DNA of 64,000 nucleotides from Rhizobium leguminosarum bv. trifolii WSM1325 (GCA_000023185.1 CP001624.1:248001-312000); one strand, 5' to 3'; positions 26,301 to 36,084 are shown, counted from the stretch's first letter. Notes: generated by a model from the letters alone, not told the origin. Numbers and translations: made by a program.

Positions 26301-26337
26301 AAGGCCGTCTCCACCCGCCCGGAGACGGCCTTTTTTT
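26301..26337 (+). terminator. Rho-independent terminator
   Basis: Stem GGCCGTCTCC (26303-26312) pairs with GGAGACGGCC (26321-26330) around an 8-base loop, followed by seven T residues. It lies in the 318-bp gap between the small gene and the molybdoenzyme gene, so the latter probably has its own promoter between 26338 and 26431. Confidence 0.85.
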
Positions 26338-26430
26338 GAAGTCGAACTTCCCAAGCAGGCGTCGCGTGCGCTCACGCGGATCTGGCGACCAATATCTATC
26401 AGACAAACCACCAGCGATGAAGGAACTGTC

Positions 26431-28722
26431 ATGAAGAACAACCGTCCGGATGGAATCGAACGTTACGACCACCCGGCTGGCGGCTGGGACGCGCTTAAGG
26501 CCGTCGTGAAGACGCTGGCCCACCAGCAGATCGTCGCGCAAGGCAGCAAAACTCTACTCAAGGCCAACCAGCCGGAGGGATTCGACTGCCCAGGCTGCGC
26601 ATGGCCCGACCCCAAGCACACGTCGTCGTTCGAATTCTGCGAAAACGGCGCCAAGGCGATTACGTGGGAATCCACCGCGAAGCGAACCGACGCCGAGTTC
26701 TTCAGGCAGCATAGCCGGTCCGAGCTTTGGACGTGGACGGATCATGAGCTCGAAGACGCCGGCCGCCTGACTCTGCCGTTGTGGTACGACCAAGGCACCG
26801 ATCACTTCGAACAGATCGCGTGGGATGCGGCATTTGCGCTGATCGCAGCCGAGTTGAACAAGCTCGACGATCCGGACCAGGCCGAGTTCTACACCTCCGG
26901 CCGTGCCTCGAACGAAGCAGCGTTCCTCTATCAGCTATTCGTCCGCGCCTATGGCACCAACAATTTTCCCGACTGTTCAAACATGTGTCACGAAGCCACC
27001 AGCGTGGGGCTTCCGAAATCCATCGGCGTCGGCAAGGGAACCGTCACGCTCGAAGACTTCGATCATGCGGACGCGATCTTCAGCTTTGGGCACAATCCGG
27101 GCACGAACCATCCGCGCATGATGACGACATTGCATGAGGCGGCGCGCCGAGGCGTTCCCATCATCGTCTTCAACCCCTTGAAGGAGCGCGCGCTTGAGCG
27201 GTTCGCCGCGCCTCAAGATCCGGTAGAGATGGTCACCATGTCCTCAACGCCGATCGCTTCGGCCTACCACCAAGTCCGTGTCGGCGGGGATTTGGCCGTT
27301 TTGAAAGGTATGATGAAGGCGGTGCTCGAACGCGACGCGGCAAGTCTCGCTGCAGGCGGCATTGGCATACTTGATCGGCCCTTCATCGAAGAACATACCT
27401 CTGGCTTCGACATCCTACGTGCCGATATCGATGCGACCAGTTGGCAAGAGATAGTCGCGATCAGTGGCCTAACCCGGCAGGCCATCGAGAGCGCTGCCGA
27501 CGTCTACGCGAACGCGAGGAACGTAATTGTCTGTTATGGCATGGGCATCACACAGCACGCCAAGGGCACGTACAACGTCCAGCACATCGCGAACCTCCTG
27601 ATGCTGCGAGGAAACATTGGTCGAGAGGGTGCGGGAATCGCGCCCATCCGAGGCCACTCCAATGTTCAAGGAGATCGGACGGTAGGAATAACCGAAATTC
27701 CCAACAAGGCGCTACTCGATGGCATGGAACGCGCCTTTGGTTTTCGCCCGCCGAGCGACAAAGGTCACAACGCGATCGAGGCCGTTGAGGCCGCCATCGA
27801 TGGCCGAGCGAAGGCCCTGATCTGTCTTGGCGGCAACCTCGCGGTCGCGATGTCCGATTCCGGGGCCACATTTTCGGGAATGCGGAACCTCGATCTGGCC
27901 GTCCATATCGCAACGAAGCTCAACCGTTCCCATCTGCTGACCGCGAAGACCACTCTCGTTCTGCCGTGTCTAGGACGGACGGACCTCGATATCCAGGCAT
28001 CCGGCCGCCAGGCGGTCACTGTCGAGGATTCGATGTCCATGGTTCACGCTTCGCGAGGGTTTCTTCACCCACCTGGCGAACTTGTCCGATCCGAGCCGGC
28101 AATCATCGGAGGGATTGCAAGAGCTACGCTTGGTGACCGATATGGCATAGACTGGGAGGGCATGGTAGCGGACTACGACCACATCCGCGACAAGATCGAG
28201 GAGGTGTTTCCCGACTTCTACGAATTCAATACTCGCGTGCGCAAACCGGGCGGCTTTAGACTTGACGTCGCTGCTTCATTTCGCCGGTGGAACACGCCTG
28301 AGCGAAAGGCGAAGTTCCTCCCGTCTCCCGGTCTCTCCGAGGATACGCCCGCCGAGAGCGAAGGCGCCTTGATGCTGACGACTATTCGAAGTCACGATCA
28401 ATATAACACCACCATCTACGGATTGGACGATCGTTATCGCGGCGTATTCGGTCGGCGCGACGTGGTTTTTATGAATGCGGAAGATCTCGCGGGTCGAGGC
28501 CTTAAGGACGGCGATCGCATCGAGGTCCGAGGGCTCATTGGCGAGGTTGATGACAACCATCTCGTTAGCGGTTTCACGGCGGTAGCCTACGACATTCCGA
28601 AGGGTTCCATCGCGGGCTACTATCCAGAGATGAACGTCGTCATCTCGCTCCGACACTTCGATCGCCAGTCCGGTGCGCCGTCCTACAAGGGAGTGCCAGT
28701 CAGGGTGAAACTCGCAGATTGA
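26431..28722 (+). CDS. FdhF/YdeP-family molybdopterin oxidoreductase
   Basis: A 763-residue cytoplasmic molybdoenzyme of the formate-dehydrogenase-like group. An N-terminal CPGCAWP Cys pair is followed by the molybdopterin domain: SGRASNEAAFLYQLFVRAYG, then NMCHEATSVGL at the usual metal-ligand segment, and GHNPGTNHPRM. A C-terminal molybdopterin-dinucleotide domain follows (TIRSHDQYNTTIYG, RGLKDGDRIEVRG). YdeP-like homologues contribute to acid resistance; true formate dehydrogenase activity is uncertain. ATG 26431 has GAAGGA upstream. No maturation or electron-carrier gene lies next to it. Confidence 0.9.
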   Translation: MKNNRPDGIERYDHPAGGWDALKAVVKTLAHQQIVAQGSKTLLKANQPEGFDCPGCAWPDPKHTSSFEFCENGAKAITWESTAKRTDAEFFRQHSRSELWTWTDHELEDAGRLTLPLWYDQGTDHFEQIAWDAAFALIAAELNKLDDPDQAEFYTSGRASNEAAFLYQLFVRAYGTNNFPDCSNMCHEATSVGLPKSIGVGKGTVTLEDFDHADAIFSFGHNPGTNHPRMMTTLHEAARRGVPIIVFNPLKERALERFAAPQDPVEMVTMSSTPIASAYHQVRVGGDLAVLKGMMKAVLERDAASLAAGGIGILDRPFIEEHTSGFDILRADIDATSWQEIVAISGLTRQAIESAADVYANARNVIVCYGMGITQHAKGTYNVQHIANLLMLRGNIGREGAGIAPIRGHSNVQGDRTVGITEIPNKALLDGMERAFGFRPPSDKGHNAIEAVEAAIDGRAKALICLGGNLAVAMSDSGATFSGMRNLDLAVHIATKLNRSHLLTAKTTLVLPCLGRTDLDIQASGRQAVTVEDSMSMVHASRGFLHPPGELVRSEPAIIGGIARATLGDRYGIDWEGMVADYDHIRDKIEEVFPDFYEFNTRVRKPGGFRLDVAASFRRWNTPERKAKFLPSPGLSEDTPAESEGALMLTTIRSHDQYNTTIYGLDDRYRGVFGRRDVVFMNAEDLAGRGLKDGDRIEVRGLIGEVDDNHLVSGFTAVAYDIPKGSIAGYYPEMNVVISLRHFDRQSGAPSYKGVPVRVKLAD

Positions 28723-28763
28723 CAAACACCGAGACGGCTAGAGGCGTCAGTTTGTAGGCTGCC

Positions 28764-28988
28764 TCAAGACCCGCGAACCACGCTGATCGCGAGTAGGTGC
28801 CTGAGCCTCTCTTGCTCGGTCACTCCGTTCTGGTACCACCAAAGAAGGCCCCTCGCCGCATCCTCGGCTTCGGCGCTTTGTCTATCGTACTGTCGGTTCT
28901 CGCAATGCTCCTTGAGCAAACCACGCATCATGGACACGTGCTCCGAGCTTAGCACTGCCCCGCACATGCTGTAATGCAGCTTCATCAT
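28764..28988 (-). CDS. Small hypothetical protein, 74 aa
   Basis: A family I cannot name: MKLHYSMCGAVLSSEHVSMMRG, a Cys-containing helix with SEAEDAARG further on and LLWWYQNGVTEQERLRHLLA at the end. It is soluble and helical. Start ATG 28988 or 28985, with AAGGGC upstream. It follows the small membrane-protein gene by 23 bp and probably shares its promoter at shared-motif copy 5. Confidence 0.6.
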   Translation of the reverse strand: MMKLHYSMCGAVLSSEHVSMMRGLLKEHCENRQYDRQSAEAEDAARGLLWWYQNGVTEQERLRHLLAISVVRGS

Positions 28989-29011
28989 ATCGGCGCCCTT
29001 GATACTATAGG

Positions 29012-29236
29012 TTATACAGGATTCGACGGATTGCAGCCGGCCCACACTGGTGAGCACGTAGAGAGCGATTTTTCCCCGCCTAAACGGGATTCACCGGACT
29101 GGGCAGGTACCCAGACGCGGATCGGAGCCGCTGGCCGCTGTATCGACACCAGGGCGCCAACCAGAGCTGCCATTGCGAATAAGATTGCGACGCCTGGGAA
29201 GATACTGCCCGACGGCTTGCGGTTCCTGTGAGACAT
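29012..29236 (-). CDS. Small single-TM protein, 74 aa
   Basis: A basic N-terminus (MSHRNRKPSGS) is followed by one TM (about 12-33, IFPGVAILFAMAALVGALVSI) and a polar tail with a Cys. No known family. The ribosome site is strong (AGGAGAACACT before ATG). A full shared-motif copy lies 72 bp upstream, supporting expression with the island. Confidence 0.6.
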   Translation of the reverse strand: MSHRNRKPSGSIFPGVAILFAMAALVGALVSIQRPAAPIRVWVPAQSGESRLGGEKSLSTCSPVWAGCNPSNPV

Positions 29237-29308
29237 AGTGTTCTCCTGACACCCGCCGACAAACGGCCTGGCTAGGAGCCCACTATGGCAACCAGCAGAG
29301 AGGGAAGC

Positions 29309-29342
29309 TGTTGCACATAGGTATTGCCAATACTTTCGTATT
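29309..29342 (-). promoter_or_regulatory. Shared island motif, copy 5 (full two-part site)
   Basis: The minus-strand core AATACCTATGTGCAACA (29309-29325) is preceded by an upstream half AATACGAAAGTATTGGC. Together they align along their length with copies 1 and 14. It ends 72 bp before the small TM-protein gene. Confidence 0.65.
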
Positions 29343-29426
29343 CCCAGGCTTCGTCAGCGAGCGGGCAACAACGTGGCCGTGCAGTTTCGAAGCCGCGTCG
29401 AAGCATCAGTCAAAGATCTACGAAGC

Positions 29427-32267
29427 TCATTGCTTCGCGCCGAGCAACCTCTTCGCCTGCAAAAGTCGAGGGGTAGACAGTCCTTCGCGGAACCGCTCGT
29501 AGACGGGACGAAGGATTTCTTGTGCCGCTCGAAGATCACCGCGGCTGGCCAGATATTCCGCGTAGCTCATGCCCGCTGTAAGTTCCCAATACAAACCGCC
29601 TTGAGCGGATGCTCTTAGGCCAGCCTCCCGAAAGAGGTCTACGGCTAAGCTCTCGTTCGCACCTTGTGCTGCGATGATCTCGCCTTTCTTTCGTAGAAGT
29701 TCGGGCATTATCCAGCGGTAGCTTTTTTCCACTGAAAATTTCTGTGCTCTGTCGATCTCCAAGAGCGCCTCGTCCAGACGTCCGGCCGCCTGCAACGCGG
29801 CTGCGAGTTCACACATGAAAAACGGATAGAACAGTAGATACGAGGATTCTTGCATGTCTCGAATGCCGGCTTGAAGAGCGTCGATCCCCTCCGCGGGCGA
29901 GCCTGAACGCGACGCCAGGCTGCCTCGGACGCATATGCCAACTGCGTAGAACGGTTTCAGACCATGCTGTAGTGCATGTGCAGTGAGTTCTTCGCCCCAG
30001 TGTCGTGCTCGCGCTTCGTTGTCCAGACTGAGTGACACGAAGGCGGACGCCCAGGCCAACGCGACGCATAATACGAATGGTTGCTTGGTTGCACGGGCTT
30101 CATCGACTGAGTCTTCGGATGCTTGAGAAGCCACCTCCAATCGGCCCAACGAGATCAAGTTGACGGTGTCATGAGCCATTGAGGACGTCCGAATGTCCGC
30201 CCCGAGCCTGAGCATATCGGTACGACGATTGTTGGGCGGCGAATTCCTCGCCGCCCAATCAAGTCGGTCATGAGCTTCCACGTGGTGAGCCTGATAGGTC
30301 TGCGGGATGCCCGACAGCCAAGCTGCCGTGGCGCGTGACCTCGCATCGCCTCCGCCAGCGCCTTTCCCGTATTCCTGCGCGTAAACAAGCGCATCATCCA
30401 ACTCCACCGATCGAGCGCTAAAAAGCCAGAGGGCGCAAGTAACGCGTTGCCGGTAGTCCTGGTCATCCAACGTTTCAGCGAGTGTTAGGGCGCGTGCGAG
30501 CACCGCTCTACCTTGCTCGCTCATACCCTGCGTATAAATCATCGCGAAGCCCAGGGCGCACTGTAGGACCAGTTCCGTACGTCCCCCCTCCTCTCCTTCG
30601 AGGCAGGAGAGCGCCTTTTTAGCCCATTCGCCTGACTCGGACACGAGCGAGGTCGCGGTCCAGAAATCGGAGGCAATTGCGGCGAGGCCTGCTCCGAGCT
30701 TTCCATCGCCCTCTGGAGAAAGCGCCCAAGTCAAAGCGGCTCGGAGATTATCGATCTCTCGGCGATACGGCCCCAGACCATCGATTGCCAACTGCAGCGA
30801 GTCTTCACTCGAAAATGGCTGAAATAACGAATGGAAGAAGGCCGTGGTCCGCCTCATCGTCATTCGATAGTCGGTGCCCCCTCCAAGCTTTTCCAGCGAA
30901 TAGACCCGCACCGTCTCCAGAAGACGCCACCGCGGGGCTGCCTCCGTTCCGTCGAAGGTCACCAACGATTTCGTGACGAGGTTCGAGAGCCCGAGTGCGG
31001 TCTCTTCCTCGTCCTCCCCGCTGGCGGCCATCGCGGCCTCCAAGGTAAACCCTGCGGGATATACGGAGAGACTGTGCAGAAGGCGACGCTCTCCTTCGGG
31101 CAATAGTTCATAGCTCCAATCGAGCGCGGCCCGAAGCGTGCGGTGTCGAGGCAAGGCAGTACGGCGTCCGCCGGTCAGAAGAACGAAACGGTCATCCAAT
31201 CGGCCGGCGATCTGTTGAAGCCCCAACGTGGCAGCACGGGCGGCGGCGAACTCTATGGCCAGGGGAATTCCATCCAGATGCCGGCAAATACCCGCGATAA
31301 TCGAGACCCTGTCCCTGCTCGTCGTAAAGTCGGACTGCAACGCCCTCGTTCGGGCGACAAACAACTGAACCGCACTGTGCGTTAACGGATCACCAACCTT
31401 TTCGTTCGCGGGCACATCAAGCGGGGGAACACGATATGTAAACTCCCCCTCGATCCTGAGAAGTTCCCGACTCGTTGCGAGAACCGAAACGTTCGGGCAG
31501 GCGCGCAGCATCGCCTCGACCATCTCGGCAGCTGCATCGACAACATGTTCGCAATTGTCGATTAGAAGCAACATTTTCCGGTTACCAATTGCCCGCGCAA
31601 CGAGCTCGGCAGAGACGTCGTCGCCTTGAAGGCGCAGATCGAGAGCCTGTGCAAGTGTAGTGGGAACAAGATTTGGATCCGAGAGGGAAACCAGCTCCAC
31701 AAAAAATGCATCCCCATCGATCGTCGGCTGCAGGCGGCGGGCGACTTCGGACGCGAGCACGGTTTTCCCTATCCCACCGGGTCCCGTCAGGGTTACAATT
31801 CGATAGGCCGACATGAGCGTCACGATATGAGAAATTGCAGCCTGACGGCCGATCAGCTCGGACGCTGCCGAGGGGATGTTAGTAACAAAATCCTCTCGTT
31901 CGCTCGACCGCACGAGCGTGGCGGACGTCGGATCGGCAAACCGCTTTTCGGGTTCCGTCCACTCGCCGAGTAGTCGATATCCGCGACCGGACACGGTACG
32001 CAGCAAGTCTCGGTCCTTTCCAAGCGCGCGCCTTATTGCAGAGATATGAACCTGGAGGGTGTTGTCCTCGACGACCATTCCAGGCCAGACGCGCTTCATC
32101 AGCTCGTCTTTCGTGACGATCCTACCCGAAGAAACTGCAAGTGTTTCGAGGATTTCGAACGCGCGACTGCCGAGCGGTACCGGAGCGCCCATCGCACGCA
32201 GCTCTCGCTTTTCGAGATCAAGCTCCCATCCGGAGTGCTCGAAGAGGCCTATCTCAATCTGTCCCAA
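29427..32267 (-). CDS. wHTH-ATPase-TPR transcriptional regulator
   Basis: A 946-residue signal-transduction ATPase. An OmpR-type winged helix occupies about 5-100 (SRAFEILETLAVSSGRIVTK, ending VSGRGYRLLGEW). Next is an NB-ARC/AAA ATPase with Walker A GPGGIGKT and Walker B LLLIDNCEHVVDA, then a TPR-like helical C-terminus (about 500-940). Such proteins activate genes when ligand or partner binding triggers ATP-dependent change. The only clear start near the wHTH is TTG 32267, with no good ribosome site, so the start is uncertain. It is divergent from a FixJ-like gene. Confidence 0.85.
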   Translation of the reverse strand: MGQIEIGLFEHSGWELDLEKRELRAMGAPVPLGSRAFEILETLAVSSGRIVTKDELMKRVWPGMVVEDNTLQVHISAIRRALGKDRDLLRTVSGRGYRLLGEWTEPEKRFADPTSATLVRSSEREDFVTNIPSAASELIGRQAAISHIVTLMSAYRIVTLTGPGGIGKTVLASEVARRLQPTIDGDAFFVELVSLSDPNLVPTTLAQALDLRLQGDDVSAELVARAIGNRKMLLLIDNCEHVVDAAAEMVEAMLRACPNVSVLATSRELLRIEGEFTYRVPPLDVPANEKVGDPLTHSAVQLFVARTRALQSDFTTSRDRVSIIAGICRHLDGIPLAIEFAAARAATLGLQQIAGRLDDRFVLLTGGRRTALPRHRTLRAALDWSYELLPEGERRLLHSLSVYPAGFTLEAAMAASGEDEEETALGLSNLVTKSLVTFDGTEAAPRWRLLETVRVYSLEKLGGGTDYRMTMRRTTAFFHSLFQPFSSEDSLQLAIDGLGPYRREIDNLRAALTWALSPEGDGKLGAGLAAIASDFWTATSLVSESGEWAKKALSCLEGEEGGRTELVLQCALGFAMIYTQGMSEQGRAVLARALTLAETLDDQDYRQRVTCALWLFSARSVELDDALVYAQEYGKGAGGGDARSRATAAWLSGIPQTYQAHHVEAHDRLDWAARNSPPNNRRTDMLRLGADIRTSSMAHDTVNLISLGRLEVASQASEDSVDEARATKQPFVLCVALAWASAFVSLSLDNEARARHWGEELTAHALQHGLKPFYAVGICVRGSLASRSGSPAEGIDALQAGIRDMQESSYLLFYPFFMCELAAALQAAGRLDEALLEIDRAQKFSVEKSYRWIMPELLRKKGEIIAAQGANESLAVDLFREAGLRASAQGGLYWELTAGMSYAEYLASRGDLRAAQEILRPVYERFREGLSTPRLLQAKRLLGAKQ

Positions 32268-32517
32268 AGCGACCCGAATCTATCTGGTTCAACCGCATCG
32301 ATAAAATCACAGAGGGGCAGATTGCGCCAAGGGCACTTCAACAACTGATAAGGGAATACTTCAGCTTTTTTCAGGATCTCTCACACCACTTAAGTCGCGA
32401 ACGCATGCGTGCCGGTTTAAAAATCGCGGAGCACCTTCATTACGAGGCAGCGTGAAGCATTCATAACAATCTCCCAGCCGCAGCACGTCGCGTGCACGAT
32501 CGATGAGGACGAATGGC

Positions 32518-33186
32518 ATGTTCCCCACAAAAAAACCGACTGATCTCTCGACAATGGCGACAACACTCTACAGCGATGCTTTGGTCGCCGTATTGGATAA
32601 CGGCACCGAATTCGATCCCAATTTGCATCTACATATTTCGGGCATGGGCCGGCGACTACAACGGTTCACCTCAGCGCACGACTTGCTCAGCGGTGCCCAA
32701 TCTGGACGCTTCAACTGCATCCTTGTTGACGCAAGCATGGCCGATCTGCCGGTTGCAGATCTAGCGCGATTGATTTGTTCTTACGCCGTACACTGCCCAA
32801 TCATCGTCGTCACCCCTAGCGGCAGTCCGGCCACGTCTGTTGCCACAACCAGATTCCGGGTGACCTTCCTCCCCAAGCAGGATGATCCCGCCGTAATTGC
32901 GGAGGAGGTAAACGCATCTATTCGTGCGTTCAACGAGGCGAACCGTTTGGAAGCCTATTTTCTCACGCTGACACCGCGAGAACGGCAAGTCATGAAGTTC
33001 GTGGTGGAAGGCTTGCTGAACAAGCAGGTGGCCTTCAAGTTGAACATTAGCGAGATCACCGTCAAAGCTCATCGTGGCCGGCTAATGAGAAAGATGAACG
33101 CCAGAACACTTCCTGACCTTTTGTATATGGCCGCAAGGCTCGGCCCCGCGTCAGGCTCCGTCGCGAACGAACTTTCGGCGTTCTGA
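32518..33186 (+). CDS. FixJ-like regulator with degenerate receiver and LuxR-type HTH
   Basis: About 222 residues. The N-terminal part has receiver-like strand order but is poorly conserved: the acidic pair near the start is reduced to VLDNG, an Asp remains in CILVDASMADL and a Lys in FLPKQDD. The C-terminal HTH (LTPRERQVMKFVVEGLLNKQ ... ISEITVKAHRGRLMRKM) is typical of LuxR/FixJ and nearly matches that of the regulator at 50486. ATG 32518 is preferred, with GAGGA 8 bp upstream; ATG 32503 is possible. Phosphorylation control is doubtful. Confidence 0.85.
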   Translation: MFPTKKPTDLSTMATTLYSDALVAVLDNGTEFDPNLHLHISGMGRRLQRFTSAHDLLSGAQSGRFNCILVDASMADLPVADLARLICSYAVHCPIIVVTPSGSPATSVATTRFRVTFLPKQDDPAVIAEEVNASIRAFNEANRLEAYFLTLTPRERQVMKFVVEGLLNKQVAFKLNISEITVKAHRGRLMRKMNARTLPDLLYMAARLGPASGSVANELSAF

Positions 33187-33231
33187 GGCGCCGCAGCGCC
33201 TCCATGTTTAAGCACGAGCCGTAGCTGACCC

Positions 33232-33248
33232 GACACCATTGGACAGTA
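33232..33248 (+). promoter_or_regulatory. Shared island motif, copy 6
   Basis: The plus-strand core is GACACCATTGGACAGTA, 86 bp before the exported alpha/beta-hydrolase gene and just after the end of the FixJ-like gene. No upstream half is seen. Confidence 0.6.
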
Positions 33249-33334
33249 GCGCATTTCTGCCACCTGTCTGAAATGGACTCGTAACGGCCTGTCGTGCGGC
33301 AGGCATTCAACAAGCGATCTTTGGAGACACAGCC

Positions 33335-34372
33335 ATGAGCAACTCAAACAACGCGACCTGGACACGCCGCTCCTTTGGCGGAGTGGCACTCGGGCTGACG
33401 GCCGCAGGAATCCTCGCAGGGCGCGTCGAAGGTGCCGAGCAGATCAAAGGGCCGGTACGGCACAAGGGTATGGGCCTGGTTGCCGACAAGCGTATCGACG
33501 CCGGAGACCTGAATGTCGGATACGCCGAGCTCGGTCCTGAAGACGGCTCGCCCGTTATGCTGTTCCACGGCTGGCCCTACGACATCAACGCCTTCGCCGA
33601 GGTGGCGCCTTTGCTCGCGGAGCGTGGTCATCGCGTGATCGTGCCGCATCTGCGCGGATACGGCAGCACTAGATTCCTGTCCGATGACACTATGCGGAAC
33701 GGCCAACAGTCGGCGCTTGCTGTCGACGCCCTCAAGCTGATGGACGCCTTGAAGATTGAAAAGGCGACGGTCGCCGGGTTCGACTGGGGTGCGCGGACCG
33801 CCGACATCGTCGCAGCGCTCTGGCCAGAACGATGCAGGGGTTTAGTATCCGTCAGCGGCTATCTCATAGGGAACCAAGCTGCTGGAAAGGCGCCCCTGCC
33901 CCCAGCCGCGGAAGTTCAGTGGTGGTATCAGTTCTACTTCGCCACGGACCGCGGTCGCGACGGCTATGAAAAATATACGAACGACTTCGCCAAGCTGATC
34001 TGGCGTCTCGCCTCGCCGCAGTGGAAGTTCGACGACACGACCTTCGATCGGAGTGCAGAAGCATTTACCAATCCCGATCACGTCTCGATCGTCGTTCATA
34101 ACTACCGCTGGCGGCTGGGCCTGACGGAAGGTGAAAAACGGTTCGACGAATTCGAGACCAGGCTTGCGGCCGGTCCCGAGATCCATGTGCCGACGATCAC
34201 GATGGAGGGCGACGCCAACGGAGCGCCTCATCCGGATCCCAACGCCTACGCCGCAAAGTTCAAGGCGAAATACGAACACCGTCTCGCGGCGGGCGGGATC
34301 GGCCACAATTTGCCGCAGGAGGCGCCCGAGGCGTTCGCCAAGGCGGTAAGAGATGTCGATTCCTGGGCGTGA
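33335..34372 (+). CDS. Exported alpha/beta hydrolase, epoxide-hydrolase-like
   Basis: 345 residues with a twin-arginine signal (TWTRRSFGGVALGLTAAGIL), so a folded periplasmic enzyme. The alpha/beta-hydrolase core has oxyanion-hole HGWP, nucleophile Asp in AGFDWGART and a late His in GGIGHNLPQEAPEAF. An Asp nucleophile with HGWP fits epoxide hydrolases or haloalkane dehalogenase relatives. It shares the Tat-export theme with the hydrolases at 46899 and 57656. The luciferase-like gene follows after 164 bp. Confidence 0.87.
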   Translation: MSNSNNATWTRRSFGGVALGLTAAGILAGRVEGAEQIKGPVRHKGMGLVADKRIDAGDLNVGYAELGPEDGSPVMLFHGWPYDINAFAEVAPLLAERGHRVIVPHLRGYGSTRFLSDDTMRNGQQSALAVDALKLMDALKIEKATVAGFDWGARTADIVAALWPERCRGLVSVSGYLIGNQAAGKAPLPPAAEVQWWYQFYFATDRGRDGYEKYTNDFAKLIWRLASPQWKFDDTTFDRSAEAFTNPDHVSIVVHNYRWRLGLTEGEKRFDEFETRLAAGPEIHVPTITMEGDANGAPHPDPNAYAAKFKAKYEHRLAAGGIGHNLPQEAPEAFAKAVRDVDSWA

Positions 34373-34536
34373 GCAACCGGGGTCCCGACGCGCTCAATTA
34401 TCGAAAAAATCGATGATCTCCATCCGAAAAACCACACTGGCGAGGCATCGCCTAGTCGTGAGATGGGAAGCGCTTCCGCCGGGAAGGCGTCAGAACGCCG
34501 TGGCTCCGGGTGCGAGCTCCTTGAAAGGATTCAACT

Positions 34537-35574
34537 TTGGAAATCGGTATCGATAGTTTTGCGATGCTCCTGCCCGACTCTGACACGGGTCGCCTGCAGT
34601 CGGCCGTCGATCGAATGGAGAGCGTACTTTCCGAGGTGGAGCTGGCGGACCAGGTCGGTCTGGACGTCTTCGGAATGGGCGAACACCACAGGGAAAACGC
34701 GCTTGATTCCGCGCCCGCCGTGATACTTGCCGCAGCGGCGGCGCGCACCAAGTCGATAAGGCTGACGAGCGCCGTCGCCGTCCTTAGCGCCTCCGATCCC
34801 GTCCGGCTTTTCCAGGAGTTCGCAACGCTGGACCTGATATCCCGCGGACGAGCGGAGATCGTGGTCGGTCGTGGCTCTTCCGTGGAGGCCTATCCCCTGT
34901 TTGGCTTCGACCTGAGGGACTACGATGCGCTGTTTGCGGAAAAGCTGGACCTACTGCTCAAGATCAGGGAGCAGCCCAACATCAAGTGGCAGGGCCGGTT
35001 TCGTCCTGCGATGAATGGCGAGGGTGTCTTCCCTCGTCCGCATCAGCCCAAATTGCCAATCTGGCTTGGCGCTGGCGGCACGCCCGAATCCTTCGTCCGC
35101 GCAGGGACTCTCGGCCTCCCGCTGATGGTGGCCATCATCGGAGGGAGCTTCGAGCGCTTTCTGCCCCTGGTCGAGCTCTATCGTCGAGCATGGCTCGTCG
35201 CCGGGCATCCCGCTGAAAACCAGCGGATAGGCGTCCACGCTCTTGGCTTTGTCGGAGAGACCGACGTGGCCGCAAAGAAAGCGTTTTTCCCCGGCTGGTT
35301 CCAAATGTTCACGGACGCCGGAAGAGAGCGCGGCTGGCCGCCGCCGACGCAGGCTCAGTTCGAGCATATGTGCGGGCCGGGTGGCGCGTTCCTCGTCGGC
35401 AGCCCCCAGACGGTGGCTGCCAAGATATCCCATGTTAACAGAACGTTGGGAGGAATTGCTCGCATCACCTTTCAGATGAGCACCGCCGCGCTCGACGCGG
35501 AAGCGATGCGTCGTTCGATCGAGCTGCTGGGAACCGACGTCGCGCCTTTGATGCGTGGACAGCTTCGCGACTAG
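34537..35574 (+). CDS. LLM-class flavin-dependent monooxygenase
   Basis: 345 residues, bacterial luciferase-like TIM barrel: MEIGIDSFAMLLPD, GMGEHHRENALDSAPAVIL, LTSAVAVLSASDPVRLFQEF and the flavin-binding GRAEIVVGRGS. These use reduced FMN and O2 to oxidise organic substrates. The start is TTG 34537 behind AAAGGA. It probably relies on a separate flavin reductase, for which the FMN reductase at 44342 is a candidate. Confidence 0.9.
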   Translation: MEIGIDSFAMLLPDSDTGRLQSAVDRMESVLSEVELADQVGLDVFGMGEHHRENALDSAPAVILAAAAARTKSIRLTSAVAVLSASDPVRLFQEFATLDLISRGRAEIVVGRGSSVEAYPLFGFDLRDYDALFAEKLDLLLKIREQPNIKWQGRFRPAMNGEGVFPRPHQPKLPIWLGAGGTPESFVRAGTLGLPLMVAIIGGSFERFLPLVELYRRAWLVAGHPAENQRIGVHALGFVGETDVAAKKAFFPGWFQMFTDAGRERGWPPPTQAQFEHMCGPGGAFLVGSPQTVAAKISHVNRTLGGIARITFQMSTAALDAEAMRRSIELLGTDVAPLMRGQLRD

Positions 35575-35622
35575 CGGGTGCGCGTCGCGCGGAGCGCCGA
35601 CGTTTGCCGGCGCCCCATCTCT

Positions 35623-36084
35623 TCAGCCGAAGATCAGTTTCCGATAGGCAGCCAGCATCTGCGGATCCTCGACGGACCCATGATGGTGAAGCTGTCGCCA
35701 ACCGCCGTCCTTGCGTACAAACCACCGGGTCGTCCGGAAGGCGACATCAAGCGTCTCTGTCGCCGTCTGACATACTCCGCGTTCGCGGCCGACGAACAGG
35801 TGCCACTCGTCGCCGCCCTGGCTCGTAAAGTCGTGGAAGGTCACCTGAACCTTCGTTTTTCCCTTGAAGAGCTTTGAATACCCGTCGGCGATCTGGTCCC
35901 AACCGCGGCGGATGCCGCCGATCGGATTGTCCATGCTGGGATCCGAGCCGCCGAGCCAGACCTGTTCCAGCCCTTTGAGATCGCCAGCGTTAAAGGCTCG
36001 ATAGAATTGTATCAAAGCATCCAAGGCGGTTCCATCGTCCTGCGCCGTCTCGCCGCCGTTAACTTCTGTGAGATGCCGGTCCAT
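35623..36084 (-). CDS. SnoaL/NTF2-like fold protein
   Basis: 153 residues: ALDALIQFYRAFNAGDLKGLEQVW begins a typical SnoaL-like cone, followed by beta strands with FHDFTSQGGDEWHLFVG and WFVRKDGGWRQLHHHGSV. The fold serves as isomerase, cyclase or binding protein; no catalytic assignment is possible. ATG 36084 has GGAGAAAATCA upstream, with shared-motif copy 7 further up. Confidence 0.85.
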   Translation of the reverse strand: MDRHLTEVNGGETAQDDGTALDALIQFYRAFNAGDLKGLEQVWLGGSDPSMDNPIGGIRRGWDQIADGYSKLFKGKTKVQVTFHDFTSQGGDEWHLFVGRERGVCQTATETLDVAFRTTRWFVRKDGGWRQLHHHGSVEDPQMLAAYRKLIFG

